From: CAYVBJ01 sp964415185
GTDB lineage: Bacteria > Bacteroidota > Rhodothermia > Balneolales > Balneolaceae
Direction: 5' to 3'
NCBI GenBank assembly: GCA_964415185.1
Contig: CAYPZI010000005.1
Coordinates: forward strand, 1-64,000
Length of the DNA stretch: 64,000 bases
Part shown: piece by piece, positions 9,475 to 17,757 of the stretch
How the letters are laid out: every line of letters starts with the position of its first letter
Position numbering within the stretch: the first letter of the stretch is position 1
Made by a program: the position numbers and the translations under genes
Notes under the pieces: model-generated
Told to the model about the DNA's origin: nothing
The model's input: only the letters and a program-made list of their open reading frames with translations
Databases searched by the model: none

Positions 9475-10449
9475 ATGGGTTTAAATATTCAAAAACAACT
9501 GAAGTTAATTAATCATGAGATTTCCAATTCCGGTTTCGACAAAAAACCCGACGAACTTTATGAACCGATTCGTTATTTCCTGCAAAACGGGGGAAAACGG
9601 CTCAGGCCCCTTTTAACAATTTTCGGCTGCTATCTTTTTACAGATCAGCTTGAAAAAGCACTAAAACCCGGTATAGCCGTAGAAATTTTTCATAATTTCA
9701 CACTTGTACATGATGATATCATGGATAACGCGCCGATACGCAGAGGCAAGTCTACCATTCATGAAAAGTGGGATCAAAATGTTGCCATCCTTTCCGGTGA
9801 TACCATGCTTTTTAAAGCTTATGACTACCTGCTTGACGTAGATCCATCTATTGTAAAAAAGGTAATCTCAATTTTTAACAAATGTGCCGTTAAAGTGTGT
9901 GAAGGCCAGCAATACGATATGAATTTCGAAAGCCGGGAAACTGTTGACGAATCCGAGTATATCGAAATGATCCAGGCAAAAACCGCTTCATTGCTTGGAT
10001 TCGCTCTCCAGCTTGGTGCTTTGGCCGGAGGGGCCGATGAGAAAGATGCCGACTTGCTCCAAAAATTCGGGTTGATGCTTGGAACCGGCTTCCAGCTAAA
10101 AGATGACCTGCTTGACGTTTACGGCAGTGCCGATAAATTCGGAAAAAGAGTCGGGGGTGATATCATTGCCAATAAAAAAACCTATCTATTGATCAAGGCA
10201 CTGAATCATGCCGATTCCGGCCAGCAAAAAATAATTACCGGCTGGCTCGCTAAAAAAGGGCCTGCCGACGAAAAAGTGGAACAAATCACCCGGATATATG
10301 ATCAAATAGGAATAAAAGAATTGACAGAATCAAAAATGAACAGCATCTTTACATCCGGATTTCATTACCTTGATCAGGTAAATTGCAAAAATGAACGAAA
10401 AAAAGAGCTTATTGATTTTTCCAAATATCTGATTGATCGTGACAGCTGA
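9475..10449 (+). CDS. Trans-polyprenyl diphosphate synthase (FPP/GGPP-type)
   Basis: Chain-elongating prenyltransferase adding IPP to allylic diphosphates. The first Asp-rich motif is Asp80-Asp81-Ile-Met-Asp84 (VHDDIMD) and the second is Asp210-Asp211-Leu-Leu-Asp214 (KDDLLDVYG); GGKRLRP precedes them. The first motif lacks the two-residue insertion of classical bacterial FPP synthases and has Phe five residues before it, a pattern better known from GGPP synthases. In this operon the expected role is FPP supply for squalene, so product length is uncertain. It begins 26 bases after hpnG. Confidence 0.88.
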   Translation: MGLNIQKQLKLINHEISNSGFDKKPDELYEPIRYFLQNGGKRLRPLLTIFGCYLFTDQLEKALKPGIAVEIFHNFTLVHDDIMDNAPIRRGKSTIHEKWDQNVAILSGDTMLFKAYDYLLDVDPSIVKKVISIFNKCAVKVCEGQQYDMNFESRETVDESEYIEMIQAKTASLLGFALQLGALAGGADEKDADLLQKFGLMLGTGFQLKDDLLDVYGSADKFGKRVGGDIIANKKTYLLIKALNHADSGQQKIITGWLAKKGPADEKVEQITRIYDQIGIKELTESKMNSIFTSGFHYLDQVNCKNERKKELIDFSKYLIDRDS

Positions 10450-10482
10450 TTTTATAATCCTCAACCAAACAAAAATACCCCC

Positions 10483-12411
10483 ATGGAAGAACCGGTAAAA
10501 TTGAATACAGGCGAGCTTCTCTCAAATATTGACACCCCCGCAGATTTAAGAAAGTTAAAACCTGAACAACTGGCAGAGGTTTGTGATGAATTGAGAAATT
10601 ACATTATTGAAGTTGTTTCAAATTACGGAGGCCATTTCGGGGCCAGCCTCGGGGTTGTTGAATTGACAGTTGCCCTTCACCATGTATTTAACACACCCAA
10701 AGACCTCATTGTCTGGGATGTTGGCCACCAGGCCTATGGACACAAAATACTGACCGGGCGCAGGAATAAGTTTTATACCAACAGAAAATACAGAGGGCTT
10801 TCCGGATTTCCGAAGCGGTCGGAAAGTAAATACGATGCTTTTGGGGTGGGTCATTCAAGCACATCCATTTCGGCAGCACTCGGAATGGCTGTTTCAAGAG
10901 ATCTCAGTAACGAAGATAAAAAAGTTGTTGCCGTAATCGGAGACGGCGCCATGACTGCCGGACTTGCATTTGAAGCAATGAATAATGCCGGTGCCATGAA
11001 AAAAGATATACTTGTGATCCTGAACGACAACTGTATGTCTATTGACCCGAATGTGGGTGCCCTGAAAGAATATCTTACAGATATTACCACAAGCAAGACT
11101 TTCAATAAACTGAGGGATGAGGTTTATGACATGCTTGGGCATTTTAAGTCAGCAGGTGAAAAAATGCGCAAAACGGCTTCAAAGCTTGAAAAAGCCGTTA
11201 CGGCAGCTATCACGCCCGGCGCATTGTTCCAGGCTCTTGGTTTTAAATACTACGGACCTACGGACGGCCACGATGTTAAGACCCTTCACCGGCAGTTGTC
11301 TGACCTCAAGGATATAAAAGGTCCCAAGTTGTTGCATGTAGTTACGGTAAAAGGTAAAGGGTTTGCGCCGGCCGAACGCGAACAGACCAAGTGGCATGCA
11401 CAAAGCAGCCCTTTTGATAAAATTACGGGGAAACCGCTGGCCAAACCTCCGAAAAATCCTCAGCCTCCAAAATACCAGGATGTTTTTGGCCAGGCAGTTG
11501 TAGAGCTGGCTGAAAAAGATGAAAGAATTGTTGGAATTACGCCGGCTATGCCCAGCGGTTCGAGCCTCTGGCCGCTGATGAATGCTTTTCCTGAACGTGC
11601 TTTTGATGTAGGGATAGCCGAACAGCATTCCATCTGTTTTGCAGCCGGACTGGCAGCAGAAGGAAAAAAGCCGTTTGCAGCCATATATTCAAGTTTTTTA
11701 CAGCGGGCTTACGACCAGGTTATACATGACGTAGCCATACAAAAACTCCCGGTTGTATTTTGTATTGACAGAGCCGGCCTGGTGGGTGCTGACGGGCCGA
11801 CTCACCACGGACTCTATGATATCAGTTATCTCAGGGCGGCACCCAATATGATTGTCTCTTCTCCCATGAATGAACAGGAACTTCGGGATATGATGTTCTC
11901 AGCCTCTAAATACGAAGATACGGCATGGGCTATCCGTTACCCGAGAGGCCGTGCAACCGGCATGGAAACCAGAAAAGAATTTGAATACATTGAACCCGGA
12001 AAAGGTCGTTGCCTGGAAGAAGGCGATGAAATTGCAGTTCTCAGTTTTGGCCCGATTGGTAATTATGTTACGGAAGCAGTTGAAACACTGAAAGAGCAAG
12101 GTATTTCTATTGGCCATTATGATATGAGATTTGCCAAACCGCTTGATACTTCTCTAATCGAAGATGCTGCCTCTCGATACAGCCATCTTATCACAATTGA
12201 AGATGGAACAAAACTTGGCGGATTTGGCAGTGCCGTAGTAGAATACCTGTCTGACAAGCCATACCACGTGCCTGTTTCCATTGTGGGTGTACCCGACAAA
12301 GTCGTGGAACACGGCACACAACGGGAACTGCATGATGAAGTCGGCATTGGCCCGGATGGAATCGTCAATAAGATCAAATCGGTGCTTTCGGCAACTGAAA
12401 TAAGGCAATGA
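10483..12411 (+). CDS. dxs: 1-deoxy-D-xylulose-5-phosphate synthase
   Basis: Thiamine-diphosphate enzyme that condenses pyruvate with glyceraldehyde 3-phosphate, the entry and often flux-controlling step of the MEP isoprenoid pathway. The N-terminal domain carries VGHQAYGHK and the ThDP motif GDGAMTAG beginning at Gly153 and ending in the NN of EAMNNAG. The central transketolase domain has the catalytic Glu380 (GIAEQHS) and DRAGLVGADGPTHHG. The C-terminal domain contains EDGTKLGGFGSAV. The length of 642 residues is normal. It is the last gene of the rightward hopanoid operon, 33 bases after the polyprenyl synthase, tying precursor supply to triterpene output. Confidence 0.96.
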   Translation: MEEPVKLNTGELLSNIDTPADLRKLKPEQLAEVCDELRNYIIEVVSNYGGHFGASLGVVELTVALHHVFNTPKDLIVWDVGHQAYGHKILTGRRNKFYTNRKYRGLSGFPKRSESKYDAFGVGHSSTSISAALGMAVSRDLSNEDKKVVAVIGDGAMTAGLAFEAMNNAGAMKKDILVILNDNCMSIDPNVGALKEYLTDITTSKTFNKLRDEVYDMLGHFKSAGEKMRKTASKLEKAVTAAITPGALFQALGFKYYGPTDGHDVKTLHRQLSDLKDIKGPKLLHVVTVKGKGFAPAEREQTKWHAQSSPFDKITGKPLAKPPKNPQPPKYQDVFGQAVVELAEKDERIVGITPAMPSGSSLWPLMNAFPERAFDVGIAEQHSICFAAGLAAEGKKPFAAIYSSFLQRAYDQVIHDVAIQKLPVVFCIDRAGLVGADGPTHHGLYDISYLRAAPNMIVSSPMNEQELRDMMFSASKYEDTAWAIRYPRGRATGMETRKEFEYIEPGKGRCLEEGDEIAVLSFGPIGNYVTEAVETLKEQGISIGHYDMRFAKPLDTSLIEDAASRYSHLITIEDGTKLGGFGSAVVEYLSDKPYHVPVSIVGVPDKVVEHGTQRELHDEVGIGPDGIVNKIKSVLSATEIRQ

Positions 12412-12502
12412 AAGCATCGCTCCATTCATCGGATAACTGAGGGCAAAGTTGTGTAATTGACCAATAACACTCGAAACATCCGATGAATTTACCGTGAAAA
12501 AA

Positions 12503-12600
12503 TACTCCCGCAGATTACGCCAATATCGCAGATTTTTTGTTATAAGGCATTCAGTTACAAAGCTTGTATTTCCTCTGCGCAACACTGCGCCCTCTGCGGT
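12503..12600. repeat. Intergenic 'CTCTGCG' repeat, copy 1
   Basis: About 98 bases containing CTCCCGCAGAT, CGCAGATTTTTTGTTATAAGG, CCTCTGCG and CACTGCGC blocks. The same blocks recur in the same order and orientation at 13970-14058. The two copies lie on either side of the carboxypeptidase-regulatory-domain gene. No coding potential is apparent. The remainder of the 12412-12654 gap holds nothing else I can name. Confidence 0.8.
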
Positions 12601-12654
12601 TAATCACTCTTTGCGCCCTCACTCTTTTCAAATTGCAAGGATGGATGTTTTGTA

Positions 12655-13788
12655 CTAATCCTTCGGGCGGTAATCAAACGGTAATAAATCTGCCATCCGG
12701 TAGTTGCTCCAAAATCCTGAATAAATGATGTTTTCAGGGTTTAATAAATTACCAAACCGGTCAACATAAATATATTCATCATTTTTTGGTTCAATTTCAG
12801 ATTCATACCTTTTTGTACCTTTGTACCTGATTTTTAGAGGGCTATTTGTGCGATGACGAACAATCCTGAATTTCAGTTCATCATTTTCAGCGCGCTTCAG
12901 ACGGGCGAGCAATTTTTTAACCATATCCGTTTCTTCTTCAATGGCGGCAAGGTCTTCATCAGGTTCTACGTAGCCATTCATATAATGAAACTTATCATCT
13001 GCCTCGCCTTCCACCAAGGATTTCAGAAAATGACGAAAAGATCCAAAATACGTATTCTCTCTTTTTTCATGCCATAACTCACGTTGCTCTTCATTTACGG
13101 ATTCAAGTTCTTCAAATCTTGCTGTAAAAAAATAACTTCCGATATCATTTTGAATATTCCAGGAAAAAAAAGAAAGAGTAATAAACATTTCATAGCCCAG
13201 AGCTTCATTTACAATATGAAGCTCATCTGCTGCTTCAGCAACCAAATTATTGGTATCCGGATCTTTCGAAAAATAGATTATTTCAGGGTTTATAATTTCC
13301 GTCCTTGAAGCATTGGAGGAACTGCCCAAAAACGCTGTTTCAAATATTTTCAGATTTCTTTCCCTCTTTTTTGAACGTTTGGCTTTCACACTCAAACCCT
13401 CCATTTGAATTAAATCAGGCTCAAGCTTTATTATTCCGACATTTAAAACATCATCTTCCCTGATTTTCACCGGCGTGTTGTATGGCTTGTAACCTATAAA
13501 TCGAAAAACAAGTGTGTAATTGCCCGCAGGTATATTTTTTATTTCAAAGGAGCCATCCGGGCCACTTGTTGCACCATGTGTCGTATTCGATAGGTATATA
13601 TTTGCTGAAGGTAAAGGCTCGTTGTCAGCAGAATCAAGAAGCCTGCCCTGAATTAAACCCGTATGTTGTTGTGCGTAAGTGGCAGGGATTGAGATAAAAA
13701 AAAGTGAGATGAGCAGAAACAATAATGATCGAACGGATCTGCTCTTAGTATTAACGTTATTATTATTTTGATATCTTTTTTTATCCAT
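12655..13788 (-). CDS. Secreted carboxypeptidase-regulatory-like domain protein
   Basis: A 377-residue exported protein of unknown function. An Asn-rich start is followed by a signal peptide (about residues 18-40, ending ATYAQ). Next is a carboxypeptidase D regulatory-like beta-sandwich at about 44-125 (IQGRLLDSADNEPLPSANIY, ATSGPDGSFEIKNIPAGNY), the module that often precedes TonB-dependent receptors or surface proteins. The remaining 250 residues contain no TonB plug or barrel that I recognise. They look like a periplasmic or surface domain found in Bacteroidota-type genomes. It stands alone, flanked on both sides by copies of the same intergenic repeat, between the hopanoid operon and the sulfotransferase cluster. 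Confidence 0.8.
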   Translation of the reverse strand: MDKKRYQNNNNVNTKSRSVRSLLFLLISLFFISIPATYAQQHTGLIQGRLLDSADNEPLPSANIYLSNTTHGATSGPDGSFEIKNIPAGNYTLVFRFIGYKPYNTPVKIREDDVLNVGIIKLEPDLIQMEGLSVKAKRSKKRERNLKIFETAFLGSSSNASRTEIINPEIIYFSKDPDTNNLVAEAADELHIVNEALGYEMFITLSFFSWNIQNDIGSYFFTARFEELESVNEEQRELWHEKRENTYFGSFRHFLKSLVEGEADDKFHYMNGYVEPDEDLAAIEEETDMVKKLLARLKRAENDELKFRIVRHRTNSPLKIRYKGTKRYESEIEPKNDEYIYVDRFGNLLNPENIIYSGFWSNYRMADLLPFDYRPKD

Positions 13789-13969
13789 CTTATTGCTGAA
13801 TGTTTATAAACTTTGATTAATAAATTCCGAGGTAAAAGCTCAAAAATTTATGATGAACTAAATACAAAAACAGATGGGAATCAATTGTTTTATATCAAAT
13901 GTTACACTTACTTTACAATTGATTGTTAAGGGATAGCTTTTCGAATTGAACCCCTTTGCCGTCGGGATT

Positions 13970-14058
13970 TTCTCCCGCAGATCCCGATGATACCGCAGAT
14001 TTTTTGTTATAAGGCCTGCATTCCCCTCTGCGTTACACTGCGCACTCTGCGAGAACAC
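13970..14058. repeat. Intergenic 'CTCTGCG' repeat, copy 2
   Basis: Second copy of the block at 12503-12600, same orientation. The 20-base core GCAGATTTTTTGTTATAAGG is identical in both. Copy 2 lacks about 11 bases before the CCTCTGCG block. It overlaps the left arm of the inverted repeat 14023-14108. Further CTCTGCG/CTCCGCG-like words continue to about 14162, so most of the 418-base gap 13789-14206 is repeat-derived. Confidence 0.8.
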
Positions 14059-14108
14059 CCTGTCCTTCCTCTTTTGGAACCGCCAAGAGCGCAGTGTAAC
14101 GCAAGGGG
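14023..14108. repeat. Near-perfect inverted repeat within the repeat region
   Basis: The arm at 14023-14043 (21 bases) is the reverse complement of 14089-14108 (20 bases) apart from one missing base, with a 45-base spacer. The DNA or its transcript could fold into a long hairpin. Confidence 0.75.
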
Positions 14109-14206
14109 TATATTTAAACTCTGCGAAACTCCGCGCATGCCTCAGCGCAACTCCGCGAGAACCCCAAACCTCGATTTCTTAATGGCTGATTTTACAATTT
14201 TTCAAG

Positions 14207-15358
14207 CTATGAACGAGATGAATCTACACCGGAGGCATACCCCCAATAATCAATAAATTTCCCCCACTCCCTTGAAACAAGCTCCTTGTCCTCTTCATCC
14301 TGGGCATATTCATTTTTTTGATATCCTGAGATGGACTCCACATAGTTTTCAAGCCCCGGTTTCATATCATTGAAACCCGGCAGGCTTAGATCGTCATATA
14401 TTTTTTTTATCGCACTTACCCTTTCCTTTTCCAGCTCTTCAAATGAAAGCTGCGTAAATTGCCCTTCCGGAATCAACTCCACATCTTCCTGGAATGATTC
14501 GTACATGGCCTTGTATCTCCAGAGGATGTAATCCTTCAGTTCCGCATGATTCAAATCCTGGTATGCACAAAGCGGCAGTGACTTCATTTCCATATGTACG
14601 GCCGACTGAAATACCCTGAAAGGATTTCTGTATATATGAATGAACCTGGCATCGGGATATAGCTCCAGAATCAACCTGATTTTGGCCGTATTGGGCGGAG
14701 CCTTGAATAACAATGTTTTGTCATTTCCGTATCGGAGCAACAGTTTTCTGGCAAACCTGTCTAACGCCTGTTTCCATTTTTTTCTTTCGTTTTCATCCAC
14801 CTCTTTCATTGTCAGGTATTTCTTGTATTGCTCCCTCTGTTTCGGGAAATGCCGTGCCATATGTGTTGATAGAAACGTACTGCTGCACAGAGCCCACTCC
14901 TCACCCATAGGTGATCCGGAAGAACTCGAAACATTATCCTGCGGACGCTTGCGCGGACTGAAAAGTTTTGCCAGTTTGTTAGTGATTTTCTCCATCGAAA
15001 GCATGGTATGTGGAAAGATCGTTTCGGTTACGGTAGGATAGATAAAGCTTTCATCAACCGAGAGCAGTTTCCACAGATGGGTTGTGCCGCTTCTGTGGTG
15101 GCCAATTATAAATACCGGTTTTTTTACCCTGTAAATTTCCTGTTCCCAAGTATCCGGTTCTTTTAGTGAAACCAGGGAGTTCACACCACCCATGAACAGT
15201 GTAAATAAATTGCGGATCCAGTACCTGGGAGGAATCCTGGCGCCGTGTTGCCTTAGCACACGCAGCCAGTCTGACAACAAAACACCTGCCAGCGGTGTAA
15301 ATATCCATTTGGCAAGACTGAACCTGAATGAATCTTTATTGTTTTGCCTGGCTGTCAT
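14207..15358 (-). CDS. Sulfotransferase family protein (paralogue 1)
   Basis: Predicted PAPS-dependent sulfotransferase. The 5'-phosphosulfate loop is IGHHRSGTTHLW (about residues 86-97) and the 3'-phosphate site is IYRNPFRVFQS in the second half. Fold and length (383 residues) fit the bacterial Sulfotransfer_3-type family; the acceptor is unknown. A hydrophobic N-terminal stretch around residues 15-30 might associate it with the membrane. It resembles the next gene (15515-16687) along its whole length, e.g. both have FPHT, RPQDNV and MARHFP, so the two are a tandem duplication. It is the last gene of a leftward group beginning with the aminotransferase at 19164. Confidence 0.88.
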   Translation of the reverse strand: MTARQNNKDSFRFSLAKWIFTPLAGVLLSDWLRVLRQHGARIPPRYWIRNLFTLFMGGVNSLVSLKEPDTWEQEIYRVKKPVFIIGHHRSGTTHLWKLLSVDESFIYPTVTETIFPHTMLSMEKITNKLAKLFSPRKRPQDNVSSSSGSPMGEEWALCSSTFLSTHMARHFPKQREQYKKYLTMKEVDENERKKWKQALDRFARKLLLRYGNDKTLLFKAPPNTAKIRLILELYPDARFIHIYRNPFRVFQSAVHMEMKSLPLCAYQDLNHAELKDYILWRYKAMYESFQEDVELIPEGQFTQLSFEELEKERVSAIKKIYDDLSLPGFNDMKPGLENYVESISGYQKNEYAQDEEDKELVSREWGKFIDYWGYASGVDSSRS

Positions 15359-15406
15359 TTTTCGCTTTTTTCAAGTTTGTAATTTACTTAGTGTCATGAC
15401 AACCGT

Positions 15407-15485
15407 AAACCCGCAAAGTTTAATCTTAATATTGCCGTCATTTTATTAATACAATGCCATTTCAAAAAGGAAACTTTGCGGGTTT
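15407..15485. repeat. 15-bp perfect inverted repeat between two sulfotransferase genes
   Basis: AAACCCGCAAAGTTT at 15407-15421 is exactly inverted at 15471-15485, with a 49-base spacer. Weaker symmetry extends outwards (GTGTCATGAC near 15391 and ATCATTGACAC near 15500). Because the right arm is followed by T bases on the plus strand, the element could act as a terminator, or it could be a small palindromic mobile-type repeat. Confidence 0.8.
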
Positions 15486-15514
15486 TTAACCGATATTTTA
15501 TCATTGACACGACA

Positions 15515-16687
15515 TTAGTTAATTTTTTCTTGCCTGAGTTCCGTTTCATAGCCAAACGCCTCGAAATACCTGTTCCACGTTGTCAATATTTTCTTTTTTA
15601 ATGATTCAGGCATTTCCGGGTATTTGTTCTTTTTATAACCGGCAATGGATTGAAGATAGGCTTCTACTTCGCTTCGTGCACTTTCAAATGCCGGCAAATT
15701 CACATCGCTGTAAATTTTTTCAATCGTTTCGAGCGGACTTGATTCAAGCTCCTCAAAAGAGATTTGGGTAAACTGGCCATCCGGAATCAGCTTTATATCT
15801 TCCAGAAATGCGTCGTACATGGCACTATACCGCCATAAAACAAAATCCTCAAGATAATTGAAATCGGTTTTCTGATAGGCATATAACGGAATGGTCTTTT
15901 TTTCCATATTCATCGTTGACCTGAACACCCGGTATGGATCCCTGTGAATATGAATAAACCTGGCGTCGGGAAAAAGTTCAAGCAAGTGCCGGATTTTTGC
16001 CGTTTGATCCGGCCCCTTGAACAGGAGAATCGAATCAGGTCCGTGCCTGATCAACAGCTTACGTGCAAATGTTAATACTGCCTGCTTCCATTTGCTGATC
16101 TCTTTATCGGCCGCGTTCCGGAGCGTCAAATATTTTTTAAACTGATTCCTTTTTTCAGGAAAATGCCTTGCCATCTGAATAGACAGAAATGAGCTTGTTG
16201 TAATGGCTCTTTCCGCTTCCATCGGGCTGTCGGGGTCAAACTCCACATTATCCTGCGGCCTTTTTTTGGGTGCAAATTTTCGGGCTAATCCGTGAACGGC
16301 TTTTTCAAAGACCAAAAATGTGTGCGGAAAAACCGATTGCAACACGGTAGGATATGCAAACCTGTTGTCCTTTGTCAAAATATTCCATAAATGAGTGGTC
16401 CCGCTTCTGTGGTGACCCAGGACAAAAACCGGTGCTTTTACCTCCGTTTCAGACACCTGATTTTTAAATGAGTAAGTCTCCTTAATCTGAACAACTGAAT
16501 TCAGTACGGCCATAAAAGTGGTAAATAAAGTCCGCCCCCAATAAACCGGTGAAATAGACAAACCGTGTTTCAGCAGCAGTGTTAACCAATTTTTCAGTGT
16601 TACACCTGCCAGCGGAGTAAACACCCAGTGTGTCAGAAATGAATCGATTGAACTTTTGTATTTTGGAACTTCTTTTTTGCTGCCCAT
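15515..16687 (-). CDS. Sulfotransferase family protein (paralogue 2)
   Basis: Predicted PAPS-dependent sulfotransferase and close paralogue of the gene at 14207-15358. The phosphosulfate loop is LGHHRSGTTHLW and the 3'-phosphate site is IHRDPYRVFRS. Shared blocks FPHT, RPQDNV and MARHFPE show common descent. The N-terminus (TPLAGVTLKNWLTLLLKHG) is moderately hydrophobic. GTG at 16690 directly precedes the preferred ATG at 16687. It starts about 20 bases after the flippase-like gene, so the two are probably cotranscribed. The acceptor molecule cannot be read from the sequence. Confidence 0.87.
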   Translation of the reverse strand: MGSKKEVPKYKSSIDSFLTHWVFTPLAGVTLKNWLTLLLKHGLSISPVYWGRTLFTTFMAVLNSVVQIKETYSFKNQVSETEVKAPVFVLGHHRSGTTHLWNILTKDNRFAYPTVLQSVFPHTFLVFEKAVHGLARKFAPKKRPQDNVEFDPDSPMEAERAITTSSFLSIQMARHFPEKRNQFKKYLTLRNAADKEISKWKQAVLTFARKLLIRHGPDSILLFKGPDQTAKIRHLLELFPDARFIHIHRDPYRVFRSTMNMEKKTIPLYAYQKTDFNYLEDFVLWRYSAMYDAFLEDIKLIPDGQFTQISFEELESSPLETIEKIYSDVNLPAFESARSEVEAYLQSIAGYKKNKYPEMPESLKKKILTTWNRYFEAFGYETELRQEKIN

Positions 16688-16707
16688 CACCTAAGAAAAT
16701 AGAGTAA

Positions 16708-17727
16708 TTATTTTTCTTTTTTTAGTGCCTGTAAACCTTCACCAACCATCCAGAATGCAACACCGGGCATGGCAACGACCAATTCCCTGACCCTTGTTGC
16801 CAATGAAATGGCAATTAACGTGCCGGGAGCAAGTCCGGCAAAAGCCGATAACAGCGCATAAGCGCCCTCCTGCACACCCAGTCCGCCCCAAACGAAGAAT
16901 GCAAGGCTGCGAACGCCAAAACTGACGACTCGAAGTGTGATTGCTTCCATGGCTGAAATATCATATCCCATTAGCCAGGCAGCAAACCAGATTTCGAATG
17001 CAAGCGCCACATGAAACAATACACGCACCAAAACCGATAACGTAAGCCTTCCCGGTTTTTCGTAAATGTCTGACAGGGTCTGTTCAATCTTTTCGATTGC
17101 TTCGGGCGTATCAGACAATAATCCATTCTTATTTCCTCCCCATTTCCTTACAAACTTTGAAACTCCCGAACTTTTCTGAATTTTGATAAAGTAAAAGATC
17201 CCAATAGCCAGAATTAATGCTGAAACGGCAAGGCCTAAAATGATTTTCAGATCCTGTATTCTGAAAGCAATGAGTAATATCCCGATAATCAAAAGAACAA
17301 GAATTGAAAGCGCATGTGAGGTTTTATCTGCAATAAGCGAAGATACAACATCGGTTTTGCCTTCGCCTTTTAAAAAAAGCATTCTGCCCCTGACCACATC
17401 CCCCCCGATGGTAGCGGTAGGCAGCAGCCGGTTTATACTTTGGCCGTACCACATTATCAAAACAAAGTATTTCTTAATCGGGAACAGCAGACCCGGATAG
17501 ACAAGTTTCCAGGCTATGGTTCGGGGCAGTAACTCAACAGGATAGATAAATGCCAGTAATAAAAGCGCAAAACCGCCCTGTGAAATAGCCTCCGAAATAG
17601 TTTCCAGCCCGGTTCGTGAAACAACTATCAACAGGACAAGGATTCCGCTGAAAAAACCCGCCCAGGCTATTTTTTTCTTTTTACTGTGGTTGTTCTCCTT
17701 CTTTTCGGAGATTTCCTGATCATTCAT
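16708..17727 (-). CDS. Flippase-like membrane protein (LPG synthase TM / UPF0104 family)
   Basis: Polytopic inner-membrane protein of 339 residues with about eight hydrophobic segments. It belongs to the family of lysylphosphatidylglycerol synthase transmembrane domains, which includes HpnL of hopanoid clusters and AglD-like proteins. Family features include the GGDVVRG motif near residue 108 and SLIADKTSH, followed by a C-terminal GVQEGAY segment. The soluble aminoacyl-transfer domain of MprF is absent. Members are suspected of moving lipid-linked molecules across the membrane. It sits between an aminotransferase (30 bases upstream) and a sulfotransferase, consistent with handling an amino- or sulfo-modified lipid; this role is inferred. 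Confidence 0.8.
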   Translation of the reverse strand: MNDQEISEKKENNHSKKKKIAWAGFFSGILVLLIVVSRTGLETISEAISQGGFALLLLAFIYPVELLPRTIAWKLVYPGLLFPIKKYFVLIMWYGQSINRLLPTATIGGDVVRGRMLFLKGEGKTDVVSSLIADKTSHALSILVLLIIGILLIAFRIQDLKIILGLAVSALILAIGIFYFIKIQKSSGVSKFVRKWGGNKNGLLSDTPEAIEKIEQTLSDIYEKPGRLTLSVLVRVLFHVALAFEIWFAAWLMGYDISAMEAITLRVVSFGVRSLAFFVWGGLGVQEGAYALLSAFAGLAPGTLIAISLATRVRELVVAMPGVAFWMVGEGLQALKKEK

Positions 17728-17757
17728 ACCTGCAATTCAAAGACAAAACAGGATTTA

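Noticed and set aside
11179..11628. 149-codon antisense frame inside dxs
   Set aside because: A shadow of dxs coding, with no family resemblance.
12412..14206. CRISPR array suggested by repeated short words
   Set aside because: Repeat units vary in length and spacing, with no regular spacers and no cas genes.
14207..16687. Sulfonolipid (capnine-type) biosynthesis genes
   Set aside because: The known route uses cysteate synthase and a serine-palmitoyltransferase-like enzyme; neither is present, and sulfotransferases make sulfate esters rather than sulfonates.
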